A stretch of 64,000 bases of DNA from Bedellia somnulentella (Eukaryota; Arthropoda; Insecta; Lepidoptera; Bedelliidae), in assembly GCA_963576735.1 (NCBI GenBank), contig OY755198.1, forward strand, positions 7,006,001 to 7,070,000, read 5' to 3'. The translations under genes were made by a program, and so were the position numbers. This document shows positions 34,077 to 47,900 of the stretch, piece by piece. Under the pieces are notes generated by a model. It made no database searches, was not told the origin of the DNA, and was given only the letters and a program-made list of their open reading frames with translations. The stretch's first letter is position 1. Each line of letters opens with the position of its first letter.

Positions 34077-34290
34077 ACCATCTTTAATCCATCCAGCAAG
34101 CAAACAATACTTTAGTTTTTCCTCGGAAATATCATTTTTTCCGGAATAAAAAGTACCCTATTATTCAATCTAAACTTTTCACTATACGTCTGCAAAATTT
34201 CAAAGCAATCGGTTCAGTAGTTACGGCGTGAAAGTGGCACAAATAAACAAACAAACAAACTCACTTTCCAATTTATAATATTACTCGTAG
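34077..34290 (+). repeat. Interspersed-repeat 3' end with CAAA run
   Basis: Contains CGGTTCAGTAGTTACGGCG, then (AAAC)n and TTTATAATATTA, a common end of lepidopteran repeats. Family not assigned. Confidence 0.4.
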
Positions 34291-34305
34291 TATACTCGTA
34301 GTATG

Positions 34306-34425
34306 GATACTTCGGACGCCTGTCTTTTTGAGCACACTCTCAATTTGGTCTGTGTCCTCCGTGGTCGTCCTTTACTAACATTACTTTCTACATTAGCTCT
34401 ATAGATCCCTTTAACCAATTTATAG
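34306..34425 (-). mobile_element. LINE-A fragment
   Basis: CACACTCTCAATTTGGTCTG and CGTGGTCGTCCTTTAC encode the decayed GRPRR-DQIESV segment. Lies just beyond the nvd 3' end. Confidence 0.65.
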
Positions 34426-34641
34426 ACTAGAAATATCCTACAAATGTTATAGATGGCAAAACAACGTTTATCGGGTGAGCAAATATTTTTTATCTATTTA
34501 ATCCTTAGGTTAAATCAGACTCAGGCATACTGCTTAGTTTCGGGGGAGAAAACATTTCGTGTCGTAAGTTACATGATTGTTAATCGTGCCAATTTTTGCA
34601 TTGTGATTATGAACGAATAAACTTGATTTTAGTAAAAAATA

Positions 34642-34647
34642 TTTATT
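34642..34647 (-). terminator. nvd: Polyadenylation signal of nvd
   Basis: AATAAA on the minus strand, 58 bases after the nvd stop codon, giving a short 3' UTR. Confidence 0.6.
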
Positions 34648-34704
34648 TAAGCAGCTCTAAAGGCAACATTTTTCACAACTTTAATATGTCCTGACTCCTC
34701 ATCA

Positions 34705-34878
34705 TCACCAATCCAGTGTATCCCTCTGCGCCTGAATCGCCTCTCCAAACGGAATGCTGTTTTCGCTGTAAAACTGGGCAAACCAGCTCCTGAATGCTCG
34801 GATAGTTTTGTCGGATTTCACGAAGGCTGGCGACCCGGCGTACATCTTACTGTTCCATATTACCATGTCGCGTTCAAA
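34705..34878 (-). CDS. nvd: nvd exon 8 (C-terminus and stop)
   Basis: Acceptor CCCTCTTCCAG. Begins FERDMVIWNSKMYAGSPAF, contains FRSWFAQFYSEN and ends TLDW with TGA at 34705-34707. This is the conserved C-terminal block of Neverland proteins. Confidence 0.88.
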   Translation of the reverse strand, partial: FERDMVIWNSKMYAGSPAFVKSDKTIRAFRSWFAQFYSENSIPFGEAIQAQRDTLDW

Positions 34879-37800
34879 CTGGAAGAGGGTAGGACAGATT
34901 GTTTTATTTTTTTTATTAATAGTCTATCTAAATTTAAAGATGATAAACAAAATCGTATGAATGAAGGTATGCGAAGTTTTATAAAAATGATGATTTCAAA
35001 ACAATTTCGTGGTATTTTATTTTTATTAAACTATATTTTAATGAAATATATTTTAATAAAGACGAAGCAAGAGGAGTTTGCCAGGATCGTACGAAGTGGC
35101 GATCGATAGTCTATGCATACCCCAATGGGAATTAACGGCGTGAGTATAAGTAAGTAAGTAAATAAGTAAGTTTAATGAAATTAAATCTTATAAAGCTGTG
35201 ATGACTATGATTTAAAAAAAAAAAAACTTTAGCAGTTCTTGACCCTCAATGTTATTTCAAAGACATTCGTTTTTGCAGTTTATTAATAAAACATTGATCA
35301 TCATAGGTTAATTTAATAAAATATCGTAATAATATCATTTGAGATCACAAATTCGTGCAATGTTTTGCAATCAGCAACATTTTAATAGTATATTCTAAGA
35401 TTTTCACGATTGTGCAATATAATTAAAACAACTATTGATTTTCGGTTATTTCAATCGCGTGTTATTACATTGTTTTTAAGGCCCGACGTTTTGTAAAACT
35501 TTTCAGTTATCGTCATGGGAAGACTCATCATGACCATGACCCATGTCCATGATAACTGAAATGTTTTCAAAACATCGGGCCTTAAAAACAATGTAATAAC
35601 ACATACATACATACATATACTCACGGCTATAAATCCCTAGAAGGGGTAGCCAGAGCTAAGGAACTAGAAGTTCCTCAGCCACTTTTGGAAAGTTGAGAGG
35701 GGAAAAGATGTCAAAATAAAGGTTATTGGTGATGGGTCTCCAACCGCATCGCCCAAAATCCCTTAAAATCCCCAATACCGTTAGTCGCCTCTTACGTACA
35801 CCCACCGGAAGAAATGGGGTAGTGTTATTCTAAGCCGACACTACACAGCAAAGATAAACAAAGGTACGACACTAGCAAACCTCCCTAGCTACATTTCCTT
35901 TTCTTCATACTTCGGACGCCAGCCAATTTAAGCGCATGCTCTTTTTCATATAAAAATGATATCCAGTGTCGTCCATCACTATAATTAATTACTATCCATG
36001 TTGGCTCTATAATATTTATTTATTGCCGCCAATTTATTGCTACGCAGGGTATGGCTTGTGACAATAACTTTTAATAATAAATAAAGAATAAATAAAGGAA
36101 AGAAAAATTTCGACACAGGCGGGAAAAAAATCGAAAAAAAATTTTCTTTCCTTTATTTATTCTTTATTTATTAGTAATAATCCCCACATGAGGTTTTCAT
36201 GAACAAAAAGATTTGAATAACTTTTAATGTTAACTCTTGTTTTTAAAATCTTGTAATTAATATTTTTGTTTTTTTTTGTTTAGTTTTTATTTAGTTTAGT
36301 TTTTAATGTTTTTAGTTATATTGTTAACTGTGTAGCATTGAATAAATGTGTTTCTTATCTTATCTTATTTATTTATTCAAGGTACACCAACAGCGTTATA
36401 ACATAGATTGCATTAACATTCATTTTAAAGTCTAGGTCAGTTATAATGCCAACACCTCTAATAACCACTAATAACCTCTAATGCCGTGTAGTGCCGGCTT
36501 AGAATGTCGCTACCCCTTTCTACCCACGGATGTCGTAAGAGGCGACTGAGGGTATTGGGGCTTTTTATTGGATTTTTGGGCGATGCGAATGGAGACCCAT
36601 CACCAAAAACCTTTATTTTTACCATCTTTTCCCCACTCAACTTCCAAAAGTGGCTGAGGAATTTATAATTCCTTAGCTCTGGTTACCCCTTCTAGGGAAA
36701 TATAGCCGTGAGTATATGTATGTAACCTCTAATAAACACGCTCGAACAAATAGAAATAAGCCAATTACCATAAAGCTCTCCCCATAAACGAAAGCGGCTG
36801 CCAAAGGAGCGTTGTAGGCAGGCGAGAAGAACCGGTGTATGACCATCTGCTGGTTTGGTGAGAGCGGTACCACGGACTGTGAAATGAGAAGTGGACCGAA
36901 GCATGTGGAGATGAGGAGGCGGACGTGGCCTGGGCCTATCTGTGGGCATACAAGATATCCTATTAATATTATAAAGTTTAGATGTTTGTGTGTTTGAGGT
37001 AAAAAAGGCTCCTCAAGTACATAATTTATATGAATGAAATTTAGCAGAATGCAAGATACATACATACATACATACATATACTCACGGCTATATTTTCCTA
37101 GAAGGGGTAACCAGAGCTAAGGAATTATAAATTCCTCAGCCACTTTTGGAAGTTGAGTGGAGAAAAGATGGTAAAAATAAAGGTTTTTGGTGATGGGTCT
37201 CCAACCGCATCGCCCAAAAATCCAATAAAAAGCCCCAATACCCTTAGTCGCCTCTTACGACACCCGTGGGTAGAAAGGGGTAGCGACATTCAATGTAAGA
37301 TAAGACAATGCAAGATAATGACCCAAATTGTGACATAGGATACTTGTCATCCCGGAAAAATTTAACAAATAAAACATTCACGCCTGATTGAACTCAGAGT
37401 ACCGGAAAAAACGTCTAAAGTTTGGCATAAGCAAATTTACAGTACGAAGTCTGTCGGGTCAGCTAGTAATTAATAGCACTGTCTATCTCATGCGTTCATG
37501 GTGTGGAGCGATGCGGTTGGAGCCCCATCGCCAACAAATTTTATTTTACCAACGATACATTATTTTTGCTGTGTAGTGTCGGCTTAGAATAGCACTACCC
37601 CATTTCTTCCGGTGGGTGTACTTAAGAGGCGACTAACGGTATTGGGGCTTTTAAGGGATTTTTGGGCGATGCGGTTGGAGACCCATCACCAACAACCTTT
37701 ATTCTACCATCTTTTCCCCACTCAACTTCCAAAAGTGGCTGAGGAATTTATCATTCCAAAGCTCTGGCTACCCCGTTAAGGGATTTATAGCCGTGAGTAT

Positions 37801-40395
37801 ATGTATATGTATGTATGTATTATTTTTATATCCTTCTCTGCTATCAACTTCCAAATGTCACTGTAGAGTTTCAAGCTCTGATGCTGTGGCTACTCCTTCT
37901 TGGTATTTATATCCGTCAGTATATGTATGTATGTAATGTATGTCTATTTCATTATGAAAAATACGTCGTAAATGAAAGGAGATATTTCGAGACAACTTAG
38001 TGTTTATATTGGGCGTACTAGCATTTTGCTCATAGGTCTGTAAGGACGAATATGTTAAAGCAAGGATGACTGATGAGGTCCCCAGTCTAGCCTAAATATT
38101 TCTTAACAAGCCCCGAACTATTTTATTAAGGCCAAAATCCTTAGTCACTTTATACTACCAAAGGGAAACACCAAAAGACCGTACACAGCTTACAATTTTC
38201 AAAGATGTAGTTAGGTGAAATTTACTGCGTGGAAATAAATAAAGGAAAGAAAAATTTCGACACAGGCGGGAATCGAACCCGCGACCTCGGGTATACACCC
38301 CCGTCGCTCTGCCAATTGAGCTACCGTGTCAATGGCTGCCAGCGCGGATTTCTTCTATCCTTTATTTCTTTTACACGTTTAAGTAGTGTTTGCGTTTCCT
38401 ACCTCCGAATTTTTTTACTAATTCGGAAGGCCACTTGTCTACCTTTTCAGATAGAATGCAAATGTTGAAAACACCTAAGTATCACATAATTTATTTATTA
38501 GTAATAATCCCCACATGAGGTTTTCATGAACAAAAAGATTTAAATTACTGCGTGGTAGTTTAAACTTGTTATTGACATAGGTTTTCTCATTGACACTAGT
38601 AGCTCTCACAAAACTTTATCCTGTTAAACGCAATACACACTAGCCCGCCGGGCCGCCGACAAATCCCGGTGACACATCCCGAGTATGAGTATAAAAAAAT
38701 AATGTCTAACTTAAGTATGAAAACTGGACCGCCGACAATAAGTTGCCGATATATATCGGCGGCCGGCGGGCTCAGTGCCTATTACGCTTTACAAACACAC
38801 ACTAACATAATTTAAATCTTTTTGTTCATGAAAACCTCATGTGGGGATTATTACTAATAAATAAAGAATAAATAAGGGAAAGAAAAATTTCGACACAGGC
38901 GGGAATCGAACCCGCGACCTCGGGTATACGCCCCGACGCTCTGCCAATTGAGCCACCGTGTCAATGGTTGCCAGCGCGAAATTCTTCTATCCTTTGTTTC
39001 TTTTACACGTTTAAGTAGTGTTTGCGTTTCCTACCTCCGAATTTTATACTAATTCTACTACAACTAATACCTAACTACCTACTAATACTAACACTAACAT
39101 ACCTGAGTAGCGACAACATTAATTTTCAGCATCTTGGTCTTCCCAATCTGGTAGTGGTGTGTCAGCAGCATGGTGGCGGTGTGGTCGTCGTTGCGCTGCC
39201 AGGATGCTGACCAGTTGTGGGAGCCTGAGGAGATGAAGAAATAAAAAGATACATACATACATATACTCACGGCTATAAATCCCTAAATGAGGTAGCCAGA
39301 GCCAAGGAATCGAAAATTCCTCAGCCACTTTTGGAAATGTGAGTGAGGAAAAGATTGTAAAGTAAAGGTTGTTGGTGATGGGTTTCCAACCGCATCGCCC
39401 AAAAAGCCCCAATACCGTTTGTCGCCTCTTACGTACACCCACCGGAAGAAATGGGGTAGTGCTATTCTAAGCCGACACTACACAGCAGTGATGATGATGA
39501 TGACAATGATAAATAATGATGGTGATAGTGATGGTGATGATAAATAAAATGATGAAGTTGTTAATTTACAATGAGAAGGATTGACAGGATTGGAGGAAGA
39601 GGACCGAAGCTTATCTTTCCTGTTTATAATAAGTTGCATACATACATATGTATACTCACGGCAATAAATCTAAAAAAGGGTAGCCAGAGCTTAGAGCTAG
39701 AATCTCCTCAGCCACATTTGGAAGTTGATAGGGGACAAGATGGTTAAAATAAAGTATCGTTGGTGATGGGTCTCCAACCGCAACGCCCAAAAACCACTTA
39801 AAAATCCCCATATCCTTAGTCACCTCTTACGACACCCGGGGGTAGAAAGGGGAATGACATTCTAAGCCGGCACTACACGGCTATGATAAAGTAGAGGATG
39901 TTTTAAGAGGCTCGACAATGACTCGTGTTGAGTCGACACGCGTCGCATGTTTGTGGTTGCTTGTGGTTTTCGCTTGCGGGTGTGTGTGTGGTGCATTGTC
40001 TGCTTTTCGATTTCTTGTAAGTGGGAGGGCGGGCGGTGCACAGTGCATGTTGCATGAACACTGCAGGTATTTAGCGAAATTAAGCTAATATTAGTATTGC
40101 TATGGATTTCCGCAAAGAAACGCCTGATTCAATCCAATATAAAAACTTCATAGTCTAGTAGTAGTGTGCCATGTAATGCCGGCTTAGAATGTCGCTACCC
40201 CTTTCTACCCACGGGTGTCGTAAAAGGTGAGTAAGGGTATTGGGGCTTTTTATTGGATTTGTGGGCGATGCGGTTGGAACCCATCACCACAAACCTTTAT
40301 TTTACCGCCTTTTCCCCAATCAACTTCCAAAAGTGGCTGAGGAATTTATAAGTCCTTGGCTCTGGCTACCCCTTCTAGGGAATTATAGCCGTGAG

Positions 40396-40426
<31 letters not shown>

Positions 40427-41916
40427 CTAGTATGAGTAATACAAACACGTCAGGCTAATTTGAAATGTGCACGGTTGCAAGTACATCTTTGTCGTCTCTG
40501 AAGGTCAACTCATGTTCAAGGCCAAGATGTAGTATTTTAAATGCTTTTTACTGTCTCTTTAAGCCATTCTTCTTCTGTGGGTGCCATCTTCTCTGAGTCC
40601 TTTAGGTGAGTGTAATGCTCGCAATGTCACTGGAGTCGGTGCTGACTGAAAATCAGTGTTGTGAGCTTCCAAAGCTCACAACGTAATGCTGAGGCAGCAC
40701 CGTTTCGCTGTGCAGAGGCCTTGCCTTCTAAATATTATATTTGTATGTTTTTTCTTGTTTACTTTTGTTCTCTAGCTTTGAGGATTGAATAATGTGTTGT
40801 TTTTTTTTCTCTATTAATGTTATTTTTCCATGTTCTGTACAGCGAATAAATGTCTCTCTCTCTCTCTCTCTCTCCTATTGGGGGTCGGGTATCATTATGG
40901 CCATTTTGGCCCGTATTGTTGCGGCGCGGAACAATTCGATGGAACTGTAGTTGACCCGTTCGGACAGATTTTGAAGCCTTACACAAATCTATTCTACTGA
41001 CGCCTTTTGATCCTATTGGGGTAGGCAGAGACCGTTGTCGAGAGGGGTACAGTGTACGATACTGGCATACCTCTCGACCTTTTTTTACATTCATTAGTAT
41101 TTTCATACAAGCTCTTTCATTCTTGACGTTATATATACGTATACGTACATACATACATACAAATACTCCTGGCTATATTTCCCTAGAAGGGGTAGCCAGA
41201 GCTAAGGTATTATAAATTCCTCAGCCACTTTTGGAAGTTGATTGGGGAAAAGATGGTAATAATAAATGTTTTTAGTGACGGGTCTCCAACCACATCGCCC
41301 AAAAATCACTTGAAAAATCCCTATACCCTTAGTCGCCTCTTACGATCACCCACGGTTAGAAATGGGGTAGTATTATTCTAAGCTGACACTACACGGTAAA
41401 AATATAATTAATATAATGAACTACTAACCAAAGGCTTTTATCCCCCACAGCAGTGTAGGTGAATGAACGGCATTCAGATGAGCCACATCAGCACCGTTTT
41501 CTGGGATATCCTGCAAACAAATAAAAACTAAGTCTTGAATTATAATTGCAACATACATACATATACTCACAGCTATAGATCCCTAGAAGGGGTAGCCAGA
41601 GCTAAGGAAATGGAAATTCCTAAGCCACTTTTGGAAAGTTGAGAGGGGAAAAGATGTTGAGATAAAGGTTGGTGCTGATGGGTTTCCAACCACATCGCCC
41701 AAAAATCCCTTAAAAGCCCCAATACCGTTAGTCGCCTCTTACATATACCCACCGGAGAAAATGAGGTTGTGCTATTCTAAGCCGACACTACACAGCTGCA
41801 ATTTAATTGCAAGGGTTTTCTTAATCAACAGCTGTGGGACATTGTTGATCTGCCTGCCGCCGCGGAAGGAGATCTACGTCAAACTAGAACCCTGTGTCCC
41901 TGTGTGCGCGCGTGTG

Positions 41917-41948
<32 letters not shown>

Positions 41949-44900
41949 CGTGTGAAGGGTGTGGTATGTGTCCCGGTTTCCTCATAATGATTTCCTTTGC
42001 CGATAACAACCATGATAAATAAAGCAAACTGTTGATCAAATCGCATTAGTGTAGGCATAACGCAGGATTTGAGCCCCAGCCTCTGCATTAGAAACGGAGG
42101 TGTTTCCACTGAGCTACCATTGATATTGGTATAAAAAGGTAGAGTGTTTTTCCACTGAAGTACCAACGTTTAATATTCATACAATAGTGTTTATGGACCC
42201 GGTCGGGTATAGCAAAATGGAAGAGAGGATTCAACAATTATTATCTTATCAAATCTGTGATTAATAATTATTAATTATTAATTATATCCATCATAGTGAG
42301 TATTAGAAATGTCAAGTCATATTAATATAAATTATACATACATCTACTTACGGCTATATATCCCTAGAAGGGGTAGCCAGAGCTTAGGAAAAAGAATTCC
42401 TCAGCCACTTTCGGAAGTTGAGTGGGGATAAGATGGTAAAAATAAAGGTTGTTGGTGATGGGTCTCCAACCGCATCGCCCAAAAATCTCTTAAAAGCTCC
42501 AATACCGTTAGTCGCCTCTTACGTACACCCATCGGTAGAAATGGGGTAATGTTATTCTAAGCCGACACTACACGGCAATTATACATAACTACTATTAATA
42601 TAACTAGGTGGGGGTCATCGTCGACGTCATACCAGAACTCTGTGTGGTCTTGGGTTTCCTCACGATGATTTCCCTCACCGTTAACAGCCTAAATTAATCA
42701 CTCTGTCGTCTTAAGTAAAGACTCATTAGTTAAGTAAGACCTTAGACTTTGAACCTGTGTCTATCTCCATTAGAAGCAGAGGTTTTCCCGCTGCTCTACC
42801 CGAGTAATTGTTGCAAGATGATGTGTATCCAGCATCTGGTGAAACAACACTATCTCACTGAAGCGCTGTAATACTGTTGCTTTTTAAATTATATGTATTA
42901 ATTATATTTCTAAAACGTATTTGTGTATTTTATTTAGTTATTTGTATTACTTGTATATATAAAAGTATGTAGTTATGTATGTATGTGTGTTCATATGCGT
43001 GTAATAATACATATTACACGCATATGTATTATTACTTTGTGTAATTAATATTTATGTTATTATTTATTATTTCAATTGAATAAGTTAGTTTTAAAGTAAG
43101 CTTGTTTTGTGCATCTACCCTCGGTGAGAAGGCGGAAGGTGAGATCGGTAAACTAGTTATCTAGTTTACCGATCTCACCTTCCAAAGGTTGTCTGGAAGA
43201 GATCGCTTTTGTACCTCACTGTAAACTGTATGATAATTTCTTTTGTAAATTTGTGTTTGATGTACAATAAAGAGTTATTCTATTCTATTCTATATCCAGT
43301 AAAAATAACTTACCTGTATATGAGAATTAACAATAAACTCATTTCTCCCACGATACCCCCACTCCGATAGTTGTGGGGCGTTTTTGATCTCCCACCGTGG
43401 GGGGACACCATCGACGTCATACCAGAACCATACAGCGCCATCTACCTCGGTTGCTGGGTATGATTTTAACTTCACGCCTTTGGGGGCTGTAAGATGGAAT
43501 AATATAGAATATAAACATATAATGAAAAATACGATTAGGTTATGTAGCGGACTAATGTCGGCTTAGAATAGCACCATAAATAACATGTAACACTTTATTT
43601 GAGGTGGATATCATAGTCGGTGACTAAGGGATAGGGGGCTATTTCAGTGACTCTTAAGACTATGTAGCCGGACGGAAAACCCATCACCAATTATCCTTTA
43701 CTGCAGCACCAGTTTTCAATTTACATATATACATACATATACTCACGGCTGTATTTCCCTAGAAGGGGTAGCCAGAGCTAAGCAATGAGAAATTCCTCAG
43801 CCACCTTTAGAAAGTTGAGTGGGGAAAAGATGGTAAAATAAAGGTTGTTGGTGATGGATCTCCAACCGCATCGCCCAATAATCCCTTTAAAGCCCCAATA
43901 CCGTTAGTCGCCTCTTACGTACACCCACCGGAAGAAATGGGGTAGTGCTATTCTAAGCCGACACTACACAGCAATTAATTAGTTAGATAATTAAGTTTTA
44001 AATTAATAAATACGAAAATAATTATTAAAGAGATCAAGTTAGCCTAATGTAAGTATTAAAATGACTTGTGGTAAGAGATCCTAACTAAACGATATAGGTA
44101 TTTAACAATATATAATGTTGGTATAAATAACATTCAAGACAAATTAAAAAAAAACATCATTTGCATTCCTTTCTTCATCTATCTTTTCGTTTTGCAATCC
44201 AGTAAATCGAACAAAAGGGCATCATAGTCTCCCTCTATCTCAATGGGAACTAATGGTATATATGTATGTATAATGATCTCTCACCACCAATCCGTGATGC
44301 GGTTGGCAGGAACACCTTTAGACGTAAACTAAGGGAGTTCTTGCTGGCCCAACAGTTAGCTCAGGTATTAAATATATTTTGTGTATTTTATTTACTAGCA
44401 TTATTAACAGTATACTTAGTTCTCCAATTTGAATATGTATTTTATTTTTCTCGAAACCAAGCTTTTTGTTCATGAAAACCTCATGTGGGGATTATTGCTA
44501 ATAAATAAAGAATAAAAAAAGGAAAGAAAAATTTCGACACAGGCGGGAATCGAACCCGCGACCTCGGGTATACGCCCCGACGCTCTGCCAATTGAGCCAC
44601 CGTGTCAATGGCTGCCAGTGCGAAATTCTTCTATCCTTTCTTTCTTTTTTTTTTACACGTTTAAGTAGTGTTTGCGTTTCCTACCTCCGAATTTTTCACT
44701 AATTCGGAAGTGTACATAATTATTATTTTATTATGTTTTTGTAATTGTTTATGTATTACCACATCTGTTTCGTGAAATGCCTCTGATTTCACTTGGTCAT
44801 AGTGCTGACTGAAAATCAGTTCTGTGAGTCAAAAGCTCATAGAAAATGCTGAGTCAGCACCAATTCGCTGTTCAGGTGGCACAGGAACTGCATAGCATAT

Positions 44901-47900
44901 TTTTGTATGTATTTTATTGATTATCTATTTTGTTTTTATTTTATATTGTTTTTGTGCTGTGTAGTGTCGGCTTAGAATAGCACTACCCCATTTCAGCCGG
45001 TGGGTGTACGTAAGAGGCGACTAACGGTGTAGGGGCTTTTAAGGGCTTTTTGGGCGATGCGGTTGGAGACCCATCACCAACAACCTTTATTTTTACTATC
45101 TTTTCCCCACTCAAATTTCCAAAAGGGGCTGAGGAATTTCTAATTCCTTAGTTCTGGATACCCCTTCTTGGGATTTATAGACGTGAGTATATATGTTTTT
45201 ATTTTATAATTAATTTAATTTAAATGGTGTTACAATTGTAAAAAAATATTTTACTAGTTCTTCTTGTGCCTACAACAGCGAATAAACGTTTTTCTTTTTC
45301 TTATTTTTTTCTTCTTCTATATTAGGACGAGCATATTCAAATCACTTACGATGCCAGAGCGGACCCGTCGAACCTACACCCATGAAACAGACACTCGATA
45401 GACCCGGCCACCGTACCACCGACACCAATATACGTTAGATAATATCGATCTCCACTGTGTATGAACTTGGCCAACATCTCGAGTTTCTTTTACATCCATC
45501 AATCTTTTCATACATGCTATTTTATTCTTCATACTTCGGAAGCTTGCCTGCCTGAATGTGTCCCCCGTGGTCGTATCTTCTAACATTACCACCCACATTG
45601 GCTCTATAAATCTCTTTCACGAAAGTACAATCATTTATCCTCTCTATGTGCCCAAACTATCTCTACATTTCTTTTTCTATATTTTTTACAAAATCATCTT
45701 TTACAACGCACCTTTTACTAATCACACTATTTCTCATTTGCTGTGTAGTGTCGGCTTAGAATAGCACTACCCCAATTCTTCCGATGGGTGTACGTAAGAG
45801 GCGACTAACGGTATTGGGGCTTTTAAGGGATTTTTGGGCGATGCGGATGGAGACCCATCACCGAAAACCTTTATTTTACCATCTTTTCCTTACTTACTTT
45901 CCAAAAGTGGCTGAGGAATTTCTAATTCCTTAGCTCTGGCTACCCCATCTAGGGATTTATAGCCGTGAGTATATGTATGTATTTCTCACTGGATCACAAG
46001 CGAACCGAAAAAATAATAATATAGACATATAACTTACGAAGATCCTCCCCGGTACCAGCACACAGGTACCAGACCCATCGAACCTTCACTTGTAGAACGG
46101 ACACTCTATACAGTACCACCGTACCACGACACCAAGATTATTATTTAAGTGACTTTTAGGCTAAACATAATATGTTTAGCCTAAAAGCCATGAGTATATT
46201 ATACTCATGGCTCTAAATCTCTAGAAAAGGTAGCTAGAGCTTCGAAATTAAACATTCCTCAGCTACTTTTGGAACTCAAAGAACAGATTGTATAATAAAA
46301 ATTAAGGTTTTCCAACCGGATCGCTCAAATATCACTTCAAAAGCCCCAATACCCTTAGTCGCATGGGAAGAAATGGGATAGTGCTATTCTAGGCCGAAAG
46401 TACACAGCAATTTAACAATATATAATACCCGTATAAATAACTCCCAAGAACAAGAAACAATAATCAATTGCATCATTCCTTTCTTTACCAATCTTTTCCT
46501 TTCACAATCCTATAATAACGAATACAGTCAAATGACTTACGATTATCCTCTCCTGGAACCAGCACACAGGTACCAGACCCATCGAACCTCCACTTATGAA
46601 ACGGACACTCTATACAGTCCCCTACCACCGTACCACCAACCCCCAGATTCGCTCCAAGGTGTGGGCAGTAAGCATCTACACAACGAACTTGGCCGGTTTC
46701 TGTGCGGTATACGCAGAGGTTCAGACCTGTAAGAATAAAAATTGTATATTGTTATATCTTTGCCGACTTGGGTTTGGTTAAAAGGGGGAGATTTTCAGAA
46801 TATTTCAGCCACTTTTTGATCTTCAGTTAAGAATAGATTTCAAAGAAGATAGTGATTTGTTTGGGCCGCCATTTTTTTCCCACTTAACTTCCAAAAGTAT
46901 TGCCGTACAAAGGGGCAATGCAGCCAGCCTTTTGGGAACCCTTCCCCCCAGCGGCAGTGATTTTGAAAATATTTTTTATATTGTTTAATTATATATTTCT
47001 ATCTTTTGTATATATATTTAAAACTCATAGATTAAGGTTATTCTGTACAAATTTTAGACTTAGCATTATAATAAACTTCCAAAAGTGGCTGACGATTTTT
47101 TAATTCCTTAGCTATGGCTACCCTTTTAGGGATTTATAGCCGTGAGTATATGTATGTTTTAATAGCTGTGTTTGTATAGCGGTTAGCACTATAAATAAAC
47201 ATTGTTTTATTTCAACTGTTAAATTTTCAAGTATAATGCTACATTTATTGTGACTTGTAAAACCAATATACATTACATACTGTACCTTGCCGTGTAGTGT
47301 CGGTTTAGAATAACACTACCCCATTTCTACCCGTGGGTGATCATAAGAGGCGACTAAGGGACTAAGGTTATAGGGGCTTTTTAAGTGATTTTCGGGCGAT
47401 GTGGTTTATTATTCCGTCACCAAAAACATTTATTATTACCATCTTTTCCCCATCAACTTCCAAAAGTGGCTGAGGAATTTCTCATTCCAAAGCTCTGGCT
47501 ACCTCGTTAAGGGATTTATAGCCGTGAGTATATGTATGTATGTATGTAGTGTACCTACTATTGTTATTCAATCGTTACCAAACATAGATATACGTTACTA
47601 GACAAATTTACAATAAGTACAAAGAAAGGAAGAAAGTTTTTGTTTCACGGTCTCACTCGTGGAACGGTTCATTTTTCATGCGTGCCCAATAAAACGAAAC
47701 TAGGGTTACCAGATGAAAAAATAGTCCGGAGAAAAGGCCTGATTTCCATGGAAAAGTCCTGATATTTTCTACAGATGAGAATTTTCTCTCAAAAACTGCG
47801 GATCTTGCGCACGCGTTTAACGCGACGCGTTGCAAGCTTGTATGTAAGTTACACCGTGTTTGGATAAATAAGTATTGATTTTATCTGAAAATGTTGGTAA

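Noticed and set aside
36930..36959. Upstream acceptor (TTAATAG) for nvd exon 7
   Set aside because: It would add 20 bases and break the reading frame; the GCCCACAG acceptor keeps phase and matches the family.
46532..46781. Plus-strand ORFs over the nvd Rieske exon
   Set aside because: Shadows of nvd exon 3 on the opposite strand.
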